A DNA stretch of 19,568 bases, taken from NCBI GenBank assembly GCA_041744735.1, contig JBGTKH010000627.1:1-19568 (forward strand), in the 5' to 3' direction. The notes below the pieces were generated by a model. That model did no database searches, was not told where the DNA came from, and saw only the letters and a program-made list of their open reading frames with translations. Each line of letters starts with the position of its first letter. Position 1 is the first letter of the stretch. The position numbers were made by a program, and so were the translations under genes. Source of the stretch: JBGTKH01 sp041744735 (lineage in GTDB: Bacteria > Planctomycetota > Planctomycetia > Pirellulales > Pirellulaceae). Shown here one piece after another: positions 1-7,272 of this stretch.

Positions 1-1316
1 GACGCGCTGGAGCCGCTGAAGAACGTGTTCAGTCCCAACGCCGCCAACACACCGCTCGTGTCATTCGCAAATGCAAAACTCAACTCGGGCGCGTCGCTGG
101 TAATCGTCAGGCCGCCGGTCGGTGTCACGGTGGCCGACACGCCGTCGAGGGCGTCGATCGCCGCGGCCAAGTCCGACAACGTTGTGTCGTCGTCCAATCC
201 GTTCAATTGCACGAAGATGTCTTTGGTTTGTGTGATACCGGTTTGCTTGTTGAACACTTGCAACTGAAACGCGCCGCTCGCCGGACTGAACTTTAACCCC
301 GCCTGATCCAGGGCGGCCGCAGGGTCCGTCACCAAAGATTCGCTAGTGAGTTGCGAGAAGCCCGTCAGGCCTTGTCCACCCGAGTGGACCTTATTGAACT
401 CAAACACCAGCGCCCGCGCGAATTCATTCAGTTGATCGATGAACCCGGCCAAGACTCCGTCGCGCGATTCGACCAAACCTGCCAGTTTGCCGGTCGCACC
501 GCCTACCGGCGCACTTGTCTCCGCGATCTGCACATTGGCCACTGCCAGCCCGCGATCAACCGTGCTCACGGTCGTGACTTCGCGAAACGTGCCTTCCGAA
601 ATCAGAAAGTCGCCGCCCGAAAACACACTGACCGACCCCGACGGTTGTTCAGCAACATGAATGTCGATAAGCGACGCCAGCCGATTCAGCGCCGATTGCC
701 GCTGATCGCGCAGGCCGACCGCGTCACTGCCCAGCGTACGGCCTCCTTCGGTGTTCACGATCTGGACGTTCAGGCGCGCGACGTCTTTGATCAGCTTGTT
801 GATCTCACTTGCCGTGTCGAGCACTTGGTCGTTAACGCTTTTGCGCAGTTCGCGGGCTTTGCGATCGAGCAAACGTACTTGGTCCGAGAGGGCGGTTCCT
901 TCGAGCACCGCCAAATTCCGCACCGTGACGTTCTCTGGCTGGTTGAGCACGTCGTGGATCTTGCCGAAGAAGCTGGTCAGCGCCGTGCTGAGGTCCTGTT
1001 CGCCCAATTCGCCGACCAACGTTTCCAACTGCACGTAAGCACTCTCACGCGCTTCGCCGTTGGCCAGATCGCTGGTCGCGCCGCGCAGGCGATCCTCCAG
1101 AAACCGGTCCACCTGTTGGACGATCTCCGGTACTTCGACGCCCAACCCAAGCACGAGCTTACCCACGCGATAGCCTGGCGCAGGCGTTTGCAGCAACTCC
1201 TGCCGGATGTAGCCCGGTGTGTTGGCGTTGGCAATATTGTTGCCGGTAACATGCAGCCCGGCTTGGGCTACATTCAGCGAGTTGCCGGCAATGCGTATGG
1301 AACTAAAGAGCGACAT
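1..1316 (-). CDS. flgK: Flagellar hook-associated protein 1 FlgK (partial, C-terminus outside window)
   Basis: FlgK forms the first hook-filament junction ring at the cell exterior. The minus-strand frame starting with ATG at 1316 stays open to the left edge (438 codons visible). The N-terminus reads MSLFSSIRIAGNSLNVAQAG, followed by HVTGNNIANANTPGYIRQE, the flagellar rod/hook N-terminal motif with the NNIANANTPGY signature. A long helical section with LGSDAVGLRDQR follows, and near the edge ALGLNTFFSG, which is characteristic of the FlgK central domain. The C-terminal motif and the stop codon are missing only because the window ends. The gene starts 40 bp after the flgN-like stop, so it is probably co-transcribed with it. 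The start has no clear Shine-Dalgarno. The family assignment is firm; the full length is unknown. Confidence 0.95.
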   Translation of the reverse strand, partial: MSLFSSIRIAGNSLNVAQAGLHVTGNNIANANTPGYIRQELLQTPAPGYRVGKLVLGLGVEVPEIVQQVDRFLEDRLRGATSDLANGEARESAYVQLETLVGELGEQDLSTALTSFFGKIHDVLNQPENVTVRNLAVLEGTALSDQVRLLDRKARELRKSVNDQVLDTASEINKLIKDVARLNVQIVNTEGGRTLGSDAVGLRDQRQSALNRLASLIDIHVAEQPSGSVSVFSGGDFLISEGTFREVTTVSTVDRGLAVANVQIAETSAPVGGATGKLAGLVESRDGVLAGFIDQLNEFARALVFEFNKVHSGGQGLTGFSQLTSESLVTDPAAALDQAGLKFSPASGAFQLQVFNKQTGITQTKDIFVQLNGLDDDTTLSDLAAAIDALDGVSATVTPTGGLTITSDAPELSFAFANDTSGVLAALGLNTFFSGSSA

Positions 1317-1356
1317 GAAGGCGTGCTTTGCAGTTTTCCCAGTCCTGCGCAGCCGC

Positions 1357-1857
1357 CTATGCTTCCCTGTCGACTAGTGCGCCGCGCGAGTGACCTGATT
1401 CGCCTCTTCCATATGTCGGTTGCAATTGGCCGCCGGTCGCAATAATCTCCAACATCTGGGAGAGATGTAATAAGGTTCTTTGAGCCAGCACCCAATTCGT
1501 AAGACTTTGGTGTTGCAATAATCGCATGCGAGACGACGCTTCTTTCACACGCTTGCCCAACTTGCCGGCACTGTTTTTAGGAAGTGCCGACGCTAGCTCA
1601 CCGATGCTGTCGTGCGGCAAACCCTGCTCTCCCGCCCGTTGCAGCAATTGGCCGCGCCGATCGTGACACGCCTTTAGGCGTTCGCATAATTGTTCTTCGC
1701 GCGCCGCCATTTCACTCATTGATTGCAGGTCACCCGCCGCCATGCGGTCGCGCTTGTCCGAAAGCACGCCTAGCAACTCGTCCTGCACGGACGACAAATC
1801 ATTCAGCAACTCGGCCAAGTCGACTTCCCAATCTGACTTCATGATACGTGAGTCCAT
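1357..1857 (-). CDS. flgN: FlgN-like flagellar export chaperone
   Basis: This 166-residue protein is predicted to be almost entirely alpha-helical: an N-terminal amphipathic helix (SDWEVDLAELLNDLSSVQDE), a heptad-rich middle with EEQLCERLKACHDRRGQLL, and a C-terminal helix with LTNWVLAQRTLLHLSQMLE. Length, fold pattern and position directly before flgK fit FlgN, which chaperones the junction proteins FlgK and FlgL for type III export. Family sequence identity is low, so the name rests largely on context. The ATG at 1857 has AAGGAAG immediately upstream, which is rather close; an in-frame ATG at 1842 is an alternative. A REPIN-like repeat occupies the gap to the upstream gene. Confidence 0.62.
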   Translation of the reverse strand: MDSRIMKSDWEVDLAELLNDLSSVQDELLGVLSDKRDRMAAGDLQSMSEMAAREEQLCERLKACHDRRGQLLQRAGEQGLPHDSIGELASALPKNSAGKLGKRVKEASSRMRLLQHQSLTNWVLAQRTLLHLSQMLEIIATGGQLQPTYGRGESGHSRGALVDREA

Positions 1858-1867
1858 CTTCCTTTTC

Positions 1868-2005
1868 GGAGTGCGGCGACTCGTCGCCGCTTTAGGAGTT
1901 TGAGAAGAGACGTCAACCCTCTAATACCTAGCGCAGACTCAATCACCAAACGTCATATCCGTTTCTATCCCAGATTCCAAAAGCGGCGACGAGTCGCCGC
2001 ACTCC
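1868..2005. repeat. REPIN-like inverted pair of REP hairpins (GGAG type)
   Basis: Two perfect 26-bp arms, 1868-1893 and 1980-2005, are inverted relative to each other around an 86-bp spacer. Each arm begins with GGAG and is followed by an own hairpin, GCGGCGA-CTCG-TCGCCGC (7-bp stem, 4-nt loop). GGAG or GTAG next to a short hairpin is the known layout of REP elements recognised by RAYT (TnpA-REP) transposases. The element fills the whole gap between the flgJ-like stop (2010) and the flgN-like start (1857). No ORF of useful length lies in the spacer on the minus strand. Confidence 0.8.
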
Positions 2006-2009
2006 AAAT

Positions 2010-2360
2010 TCAAGATCTGCGGAGTTCAAACAATTCGAACATGGGCTGCGTGAATTGGGCGGCGGTCGACTCTGTCAGCTTCTGTGCTAAGATCTGGTCC
2101 ATCTGTCCTTGAAACACTTCTTCCGCCCGGCCGCCGTGAAAATACGCGGGTTTGCCGACCGTCTTGCGCATCGCACTTAGCAGTTGGCCGTAGAATGTCT
2201 CGCCGACAAAGGCATCGAATGTCTCGCGAAGGTTCTTCCCGTCAGATGACTCTGCCTTATTAACTAAGTTCTTTGCCGTTTGTGCTGACGACAGCAATCG
2301 ACTGTTCTCGACCGAAGCATCTGCGATTCCAATCAACGAACTGAAGTTCATATCAGCCAT
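2010..2360 (-). CDS. flgJ: Flagellar rod-binding protein (FlgJ N-terminal-type)
   Basis: The 116-residue protein matches the rod-binding domain found at the N-terminus of FlgJ, with the core LRETFDAFVGETFYGQLLSA at about residues 44-63, then MRKTVGKPAYFHGGRAEEVF and a helical C-terminus. FlgJ helps assemble the flagellar rod through the periplasm. The muramidase domain present in enteric FlgJ is absent, as in many bacteria where a separate enzyme opens the wall. The ATG at 2360 is preceded by an AAAGGG-like sequence, and a second ATG lies three codons on. It starts 20 bp after the flgI stop, which supports a single operon. Confidence 0.87.
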   Translation of the reverse strand: MADMNFSSLIGIADASVENSRLLSSAQTAKNLVNKAESSDGKNLRETFDAFVGETFYGQLLSAMRKTVGKPAYFHGGRAEEVFQGQMDQILAQKLTESTAAQFTQPMFELFELRRS

Positions 2361-2380
2361 GCATTGTGCCCTTTCGACCT

Positions 2381-3460
2381 TTACTCAATAATCAATCGTC
2401 CGTAGAGATCGCCGTTGCGCTCCAGGCCTTTGATAATGTCAATAATGTCCTGAGGCGACGCTTTGATGGCGTTCAGAGCATCGACCAATGATTTTAGTTT
2501 GGTCGTCGAAGCAGCGGCCGATGATTCTAAGGGAAAGAACGGCCCGGCCTCAATGGTAAGGTTCTTGTGAGTGACCGCCACAGGACCAATCTCTACATCC
2601 GACCCAATGACCACGGTTCCCGCACGTTCGTTCACGACCACGCGGGCCTCGTTCTGCGGATTATAGATTCGCTGGTTCAGGACCTGCGAAACAAACAGCA
2701 CTGGGTCGTCGCGGTATTTGCTGGGAATCTGTACTTGAATGTTGACTTGATCCTTGGCCGAAGCGATGCCTGCAGCAAAACCGCCGCCGCTGCTGTAGCG
2801 AAAGTCCGGTTCGTTGTTGATCAGCTCGGCAATTTCCTGCGCCGTCTGAAAGTTCGCATGGTTCTTATCTAAGACCAATGTAATGGCATCGTTCTCGACA
2901 AACGCATTGTGAAACGACTCTTCTAACCGGCAGCCGCTGTGAACCTTTGCGGATACTGGCCGCGCGGGATCTTCCAAGTACACCGGCCCTTGCGCAAATG
3001 CGTAGACATGCGGGTTGCCGGGCCGCGGGCCCAAGAGCGGCGTCATCATCAGATAACCGCCGTCCAAACTCTTGGCGCTGATCGCACTGACTTGACAGTT
3101 GATCTTGTCACCTTGCCGCGCGCCGGCCGCAGGCACCGTGGCGGTGACAAACACCAAAGCCACGTTGCGGGCGTCCTTTAGTTCCTGAAGCAACTCTTCA
3201 CCGCTCTCCATCCGAGTCACGGGATTGCCCATCAGGCCGAGCATCCGCGCCAGTGCCCGTGTCGTCGGCTTCACATCCGGGTCACCGGTCCCTTTCAATG
3301 CAACGACCAGCCCCAGCCCTTGCAGCGTGTTCTCTTCCTGCCCCTTCACACGGCAGATGTCTCGAATTCGTGTCTGCGCAGCGCATGGAGTGCCCATTCC
3401 AAGGAAGAAACTCGCGACGAAGCAGGCTACGGACGTGTAGTTAGTGTTGCGATATCGCAT
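2381..3460 (-). CDS. flgI: Flagellar P-ring protein FlgI
   Basis: FlgI builds the P ring around the rod in the peptidoglycan layer. From the ATG at 3460 the product has 359 residues, the normal family length. It begins with a Sec signal peptide (MRYRNTNYTSVACFVASFFL, with probable cleavage after PCAAQ), followed by the family signature TRIRDICRVKGQEENTLQGL, then GLVVALKGTGD, and the C-terminal SLVDALNAIKASPQDIIDII. An in-frame TTG at 3502 would add 14 residues ahead of the signal peptide and is less likely. A REPIN separates this gene from flgH upstream. Its partner chaperone FlgA is encoded two genes upstream. Confidence 0.97.
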   Translation of the reverse strand: MRYRNTNYTSVACFVASFFLGMGTPCAAQTRIRDICRVKGQEENTLQGLGLVVALKGTGDPDVKPTTRALARMLGLMGNPVTRMESGEELLQELKDARNVALVFVTATVPAAGARQGDKINCQVSAISAKSLDGGYLMMTPLLGPRPGNPHVYAFAQGPVYLEDPARPVSAKVHSGCRLEESFHNAFVENDAITLVLDKNHANFQTAQEIAELINNEPDFRYSSGGGFAAGIASAKDQVNIQVQIPSKYRDDPVLFVSQVLNQRIYNPQNEARVVVNERAGTVVIGSDVEIGPVAVTHKNLTIEAGPFFPLESSAAASTTKLKSLVDALNAIKASPQDIIDIIKGLERNGDLYGRLIIE

Positions 3461-3506
3461 TTCAGCACGGCTTGTATTGTGTTGTAATGGATGGCATTTC
3501 AAGACC

Positions 3507-3571
3507 GTAGCCGAAGTTGTGAAACTTCGGGATCTTTATGAAACTTTGGGAATTCTCACGAATTCCGCTAC
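3507..3571. repeat. REPIN-like element (GTAG, GTGA loops)
   Basis: This 65-bp element runs from GTAG at 3507 to CTAC at 3571. The left unit is GTAG plus a perfect 8-bp hairpin CCGAAGTT-GTGA-AACTTCGG. The right unit, read on the minus strand, is GTAG plus CGGAATTC-GTGA-GAATTCCC (7 of 8 pairs). The two units are inverted and have the same loop but different stem sequences. It lies between flgI and flgH and may also act as an RNA hairpin between the two cistrons. Confidence 0.8.
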
Positions 3572-3594
3572 AAGAGTGTGACGTATGAATGCTA

Positions 3595-4284
3595 TTAGAA
3601 AGGATTGATCTGGTCGAGGATGTACAGAAACCAGCCGCGTCGATAGCCGTCGCGCACGTGGCCCATTTCTCGTTTGTGAATTTGCAAGTCCGCGATATCG
3701 CGGCTCAGCACAACGTTGCCCGGTCCGAGGTCTTCTTTGCGGCAGATGCCGGTGAGCGAGTACTCCCACACCTCTTTATTGTTGCGAATCTGCCGGTGAG
3801 CTTCGAGCACCAGATTGCCGTTGGGCTGGATGTCGGCCACGTGCGCGGCGATGTTGAATACCAACGACTCGCGCGTTTCAAGTTCGCTGTCGGCTCGATA
3901 AAGTTGATCTAGTTGCGCCTTAACGCGCGGATCACCGTCGTTCTGCGGCGCCTTTTTAAGGTCCAGCCCGTTCGTGAAACGGATCCAATCGAGAAGCACG
4001 CCGTTATAGAGCAGATTCTTGCGGCGCTCCACTTCGCCTTCCGCGAGCATACGAGACGCTTCATCGACGCGAATGGAAATGATGTCGTGCACGCGGATTT
4101 CGCGCGGCGGCAGCGCGGGCGTCAACGTCCAGCTACTGTTTTCCAATGTCGGGAACGGCCGTCTGCCGACCGGCAAGTCTTGGTGGTAGAGGCTCGAGTT
4201 TTGACCATACGCTAAGTGCGTCGCGCCGCATACAACAGCGCACAGCAGAATGGTGTGGCGGCAACGAGAACTGTATCCGAGCAT
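3595..4284 (-). CDS. flgH: Flagellar L-ring protein FlgH
   Basis: FlgH forms the outer-membrane L ring, the bushing around the distal rod. The 229-residue protein has a signal peptide (hydrophobic HTILLCAVVCGATHLAYG), the family core IRVHDIISIRVDEASRMLAE at about residues 63-82, and the C-terminal pattern GWFLYILDQINPF. Most proteobacterial FlgH proteins are lipoproteins; I see no convincing lipobox here, so signal peptidase I processing is more likely. The ATG at 4284 lies 14 bp after the flgA stop, indicating one transcript. Confidence 0.94.
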   Translation of the reverse strand: MLGYSSRCRHTILLCAVVCGATHLAYGQNSSLYHQDLPVGRRPFPTLENSSWTLTPALPPREIRVHDIISIRVDEASRMLAEGEVERRKNLLYNGVLLDWIRFTNGLDLKKAPQNDGDPRVKAQLDQLYRADSELETRESLVFNIAAHVADIQPNGNLVLEAHRQIRNNKEVWEYSLTGICRKEDLGPGNVVLSRDIADLQIHKREMGHVRDGYRRGWFLYILDQINPF

Positions 4285-4298
4285 TGGCTTGCGACCTT

Positions 4299-5267
4299 TT
4301 AGGGTTCTAGCTTGGCGGGCGATTGATGATCACCGAAGTGAATTCGCTCTGGTGCAACTTGGCGAACGGCGTGGAAGCTGTCTGGAGTCGTATCGGTAAT
4401 CGTCGGCCCGCGGGCGTAGACTTCGACGACGCGGAGATCGGCGACGCGCGCCGCGTAGCGTTGCTGATGTTCGATCGACTGGACCGTAATCACGTCGCCC
4501 CGGCTCCCTTCGTCTTGAGCCCGCGCGGTCGTGCGCACTTGCACGCCTGCGGCCCGAGCGACCACGGTGACCAATTCGCCGCGGCGGACCAACAGCGGCA
4601 AGCGAATCGCCCGCACGTCGACCGGTTGCCCGGCAGCGATCGGACGATTGGCTTCTTTGCCGACGACTTCTTCGACGCGGTGAATTAGATCGCGCACGTT
4701 CGCATGATCTGCTGCCGGCAGAAGCTGTAAGTCGGCCGCTTGCACGATATCGCCTCGGCGAATCGGACGAATGGCCGTGACGACCATCGTCGGAGTCGTA
4801 ACTTGCGCGGAAGCGGATGCGCGGACTTCGCCGTTCTCACTTCCCGACGAGACATCGAAAGTTTGTCTGCCGACCCGTGTGCTTTCAAGTTCCACACGAC
4901 CTAGTCGTCGCACCGTTTCACTGATTGCTGGCGGCGTACCGACCGGATGGATCTTTACGCTGCTGGCGCCTGCGAATCGGCACTCGGCTAGATTCACTCC
5001 GCGCAGGGCTAACAATTCCTGGATTTCTCGTTGACGGACACTTTCCACATGCGCGGGTGCCGGAAATAATTCGATCCCGGACAGGGCCGCCTGTATGTTC
5101 GCATCCGTGTCTTGCACTTCGGCGACGTCGCCAAGCAGCACCAGCGCACCGCGGCAATGATGCTCGGCCTTCAGCCGGACCTCTGCCGCGTCGGCTGAGA
5201 AGCCTGACAGTGTTATGAGCGTAAAGTAGCAGACGATTTGTGAACGCGTCGTATGAGTCATGGACAT
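4299..5267 (-). CDS. flgA: Flagella basal body P-ring formation protein FlgA
   Basis: FlgA is a periplasmic chaperone for P-ring assembly. The 322-residue product has a signal peptide (hydrophobic IVCYFTLITLSGFSADA), an N-terminal domain to about residue 155, an SAF domain at about 161-222 (MVVTAIRPIRRGDIVQAADL, then GKEANRPIAAGQPVD), and the C-terminal FlgA beta domain with VRRGELVTVVARAAGVQV. It is longer than enteric FlgA (about 220 residues), mainly through the N-terminal region and a tail of about 35 residues. The start is the ATG at 5267 or the ATG two codons later. It lies between flgG and flgH, a placement seen in planctomycete and other non-enteric flagellar operons. Confidence 0.93.
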   Translation of the reverse strand: MSMTHTTRSQIVCYFTLITLSGFSADAAEVRLKAEHHCRGALVLLGDVAEVQDTDANIQAALSGIELFPAPAHVESVRQREIQELLALRGVNLAECRFAGASSVKIHPVGTPPAISETVRRLGRVELESTRVGRQTFDVSSGSENGEVRASASAQVTTPTMVVTAIRPIRRGDIVQAADLQLLPAADHANVRDLIHRVEEVVGKEANRPIAAGQPVDVRAIRLPLLVRRGELVTVVARAAGVQVRTTARAQDEGSRGDVITVQSIEHQQRYAARVADLRVVEVYARGPTITDTTPDSFHAVRQVAPERIHFGDHQSPAKLEP

Positions 5268-5277
5268 TGCGAGACGA

Positions 5278-5301
5278 CCGAAGTCTCACGACTTCGGCTA
5301 C
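5278..5301 (-). repeat. Single REP unit (GTAG, GTGA loop)
   Basis: Read on the minus strand this is GTAG followed by CCGAAGTC-GTGA-GACTTCGG, a perfect 8-bp stem with a 4-nt loop, 24 nt in all. It is nearly identical to the left unit of the element at 3507-3571, including the loop, but has no inverted partner. It lies in the 54-bp gap between flgG and flgA. Confidence 0.78.
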
Positions 5302-5321
5302 GTTAGGAATTGAGATGACAA

Positions 5322-6125
5322 TTAGAAACGCCGCAAGTTAGAGATAAGCTGCAAGACTTGATCTCCGGCTTGAATGGCTTGTGAATTTAACTCAAACGAA
5401 CGCTGCGTCGTGATCAGGTCGATCAGTTCCTGAACAGGTTCCACGTTCGACGCTTCAAGCCAACCTTGCCGCAGCACGCCCAAGCCGTTTTGGCCCGGGT
5501 TTCCCGGAATCGCCGTTCCCGACGCATCCGTTGGGGCGTATAAGTTTTCGCCGATCTTCAACAGACCCTCGGGGTTGATGAACAGTGCCAATTGAATCTG
5601 TCCAAGCTGTTGCAATTGCGTGGAACCAGCCTGCCGCACCATGACTTGGCCGTCGGGATTGATGACGATGCCGGTGGCGTCCTGTGGAATCGTCAGGGGC
5701 GGTTCCATTAACCGCCCGGTGCTGGCCGAGCCGACGACCAATTGATTGTTGGCATTCTGAGAAAAGTTGCCCGCCCGCGTATACACGGTCTGGCCGTTGG
5801 AATCGGTGACCTGAAAGAACCCGCGCCCTTCAATGGCCATATCCAGTTCACCCGACGATTGCTGAAAGGCGCCCTGATCAAAGTCGGTCTGCACGCTCGA
5901 CACGCGCGAACCAAGTCCGATCGAAGTGCCGGTCGGCGTCGGCTGGCCGGCGTTGTCCAACGAGCCGGGCAGCGTTTCGTGTTGATAGAACAGATCCTCG
6001 AAATTCGCGCGGCTGCGCTTAAACGACGTGGTGTTAACGTTCGCCAGATTGTTGGCGATCACGTCCAACTTCGTCTGCAGCGACTCCATGCCTGTCGCTG
6101 CCGTGTAAAGGGTTTGTACGCTCAT
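5322..6125 (-). CDS. flgG: Flagellar distal rod protein FlgG
   Basis: FlgG makes the distal rod that passes through the P and L rings. The 267-residue protein starts MSVQTLYTAATGMESLQTKL, followed by the rod/hook signature DVIANNLANVNTTSFKRSR. The middle contains MAIEGRGFFQV and YTRAGNFSQNANNQLV. The C-terminus has LEASNVEPVQELIDLITTQR and FELNSQAIQAGDQVLQLIS. Length and both terminal helices are intact. The ATG at 6125 has GGAG seven bases upstream, a good Shine-Dalgarno. An unusual heptamer repeat array begins 17 bp upstream of the start codon. Confidence 0.97.
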   Translation of the reverse strand: MSVQTLYTAATGMESLQTKLDVIANNLANVNTTSFKRSRANFEDLFYQHETLPGSLDNAGQPTPTGTSIGLGSRVSSVQTDFDQGAFQQSSGELDMAIEGRGFFQVTDSNGQTVYTRAGNFSQNANNQLVVGSASTGRLMEPPLTIPQDATGIVINPDGQVMVRQAGSTQLQQLGQIQLALFINPEGLLKIGENLYAPTDASGTAIPGNPGQNGLGVLRQGWLEASNVEPVQELIDLITTQRSFELNSQAIQAGDQVLQLISNLRRF

Positions 6126-6142
6126 GGAAAAGCTCCAATTTT

Positions 6143-6275
6143 GTCATTTGTCATTTGTCATTTGTCATTTGTCATTGGTCATTGGTCATTGGTCATTGGT
6201 CATTGGTCATTGGTCATTGGCGATCTCCTAAATCTCTTGCAAATGACAAATGACCAATGACCAATGACAAATGAC
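6143..6275. repeat. Heptamer tandem repeat with inverted second block
   Basis: Eleven consecutive 7-bp units lie at 6143-6219: four GTCATTT then seven GTCATTG. After 21 bp of unrelated sequence, five units of the reverse complement (AAATGAC or CAATGAC) fill 6241-6275 and end two bases before the flgF stop codon. The whole array sits in the 152-bp gap between flgF and flgG and could fold into a long hairpin in the operon mRNA. Similar heptamer arrays are known from cyanobacterial genomes, and I recall comparable ones in planctomycetes; that comparison is from memory. Confidence 0.95.
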
Positions 6276-6277
6276 TC

Positions 6278-7033
6278 TTACGTCTGCCGTAACACCCGAT
6301 TCACCAGCGCCCCAATCATTTGGTCGTGGTTTTGGATCATGCGCACGTTGGCTTCGTAGGCCCGCGAGGCTTCGATCAGGTCCATCATTTCCAGCGTCGG
6401 TTTAACGGTGGATGTTTCCAGGTGTCCTTCCAGCACGCGCCGCTGGTCGGCTGCAACCGGTGCGGTGTCGGCCAGCGGAGAGAACAGGTTCTCACCGGCT
6501 TTGGCCAAGTCGCCCAGCGACTGTGGTTTGACGAGAGCCAACGGAATTCCGGCGTCGCCTTGCGTCAGCACGCCGTGCGGCAACAATCGCGGCGTGGGAC
6601 CGCCCACGTCGATGGCCACCGGCCGTCCGTCGTCGGCCAGCACGTTGTATCCGTCTTGCGTTTGCAGTTGCCCGTTAGCGTTAAATCGAAAGTTGCCCGC
6701 CCGGGTTAGCAACTGCTGACCTTCCTTCTCGACCAAGAAAAACCCTTCGCCGTCGATTGCCCAATCGGTCGGAATCCCGGTGCGTTTGAGGATGCCCCGG
6801 CTGAAATCGGTCAACGTTTGCCGCAGGGACACGCCGCCGCCGACGTCGTTGATCGAGCGTGAGCCGGCGCTGACTTCGCCGCGCTCGATCGCTTCCGCGT
6901 GACGCGCCTCCAGGATCGCCATTTGCCGTTTGAAGCCCGGCGTATCGACGTTCGCCAGATTGTTCGAGATGACTTCCAGCCGGCGGCTTTGCGCTTCGGC
7001 ACCGGCCGCCGAGATGTACATTCCGTAGGGCAT
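6278..7033 (-). CDS. flgF: Flagellar proximal/distal rod protein FlgF
   Basis: From the ATG at 7033 the product has 251 residues. It begins MPYGMYISAAGAEAQSRRLE, followed by the rod signature VISNNLANVDTPGFKRQ. The centre has WAIDGEGFFLVEKEGQQLLT and RAGNFRFNANGQL, and the C-terminus has LETSTVKPTLEMMDLIEASR and AYEANVRMIQNHDQMIGALV. It is the first gene of the rod/ring block and precedes FlgG, so FlgF is the best name, although FlgF and FlgG are similar paralogues. An in-frame TTG at 7045 is an unlikely start. There is no clear Shine-Dalgarno. Confidence 0.93.
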   Translation of the reverse strand: MPYGMYISAAGAEAQSRRLEVISNNLANVDTPGFKRQMAILEARHAEAIERGEVSAGSRSINDVGGGVSLRQTLTDFSRGILKRTGIPTDWAIDGEGFFLVEKEGQQLLTRAGNFRFNANGQLQTQDGYNVLADDGRPVAIDVGGPTPRLLPHGVLTQGDAGIPLALVKPQSLGDLAKAGENLFSPLADTAPVAADQRRVLEGHLETSTVKPTLEMMDLIEASRAYEANVRMIQNHDQMIGALVNRVLRQT

Positions 7034-7084
7034 GTGTTTGTGCAAACGATAAGAACACGCCCCCCCGGGCCGCGGCGATCTTCA

Positions 7085-7100
7085 AGCAAGCCGCGCGCCG
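7085..7100 (-). promoter_or_regulatory. Possible sigma-54-type promoter for the flagellar operon
   Basis: On the minus strand, CGGCGCGCGGCTTGCT shows GG and GC separated by exactly 10 bases and a good TTGCT -12 box, but the -24 box departs from TGGCAC (CGGCGC). It lies about 50 bp upstream of the flgF ATG. Sigma-54 control of rod and ring genes is common in polarly flagellated bacteria. The region is GC-rich, so a chance match is quite possible. Confidence 0.25.
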
Positions 7101-7191
7101 AACGAAGAGAGACTTCTGCGGCGAGCGTGAGCTAGCTACGACAAGTGGTACGTGAGGTTCAGTTTAGAGAATCGCTGGCGGGGCAACTGAC

Positions 7192-7227
7192 GCGGAATGC
7201 ATTCCGTGGCCGGCGGCGGCATTCCGC
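7192..7227. repeat. Inverted repeat downstream of the KaiA-like gene
   Basis: GCGGAATGC (7192-7200) and GCATTCCGC (7219-7227) form a 9-bp stem around 18 nt. The 14-bp perfect palindrome CGGAATGCATTCCG (7193-7206) overlaps the left arm. It sits between the pseudo-receiver gene and flgF and may be a transcript-end hairpin or another REP-like unit. It has no T-run and no GTAG. Confidence 0.45.
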
Positions 7228-7272
7228 AGAATTTGCCGATTGGAAAGCGCAGATTTCGCCGAAGGGCGCGCC

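Noticed and set aside
351..1445. Long plus-strand ORF of 364 codons at the left end
   Set aside because: It is the antisense shadow of flgK, whose minus-strand frame has clear FlgK motifs; the plus-strand product has no recognisable domain and is rich in Arg, Gln and His.
5742..6260. Plus-strand ORF with a repeated HWSLVIG motif
   Set aside because: The peptide repeat is just the translation of the heptamer DNA array, and the rest is antisense to flgG.
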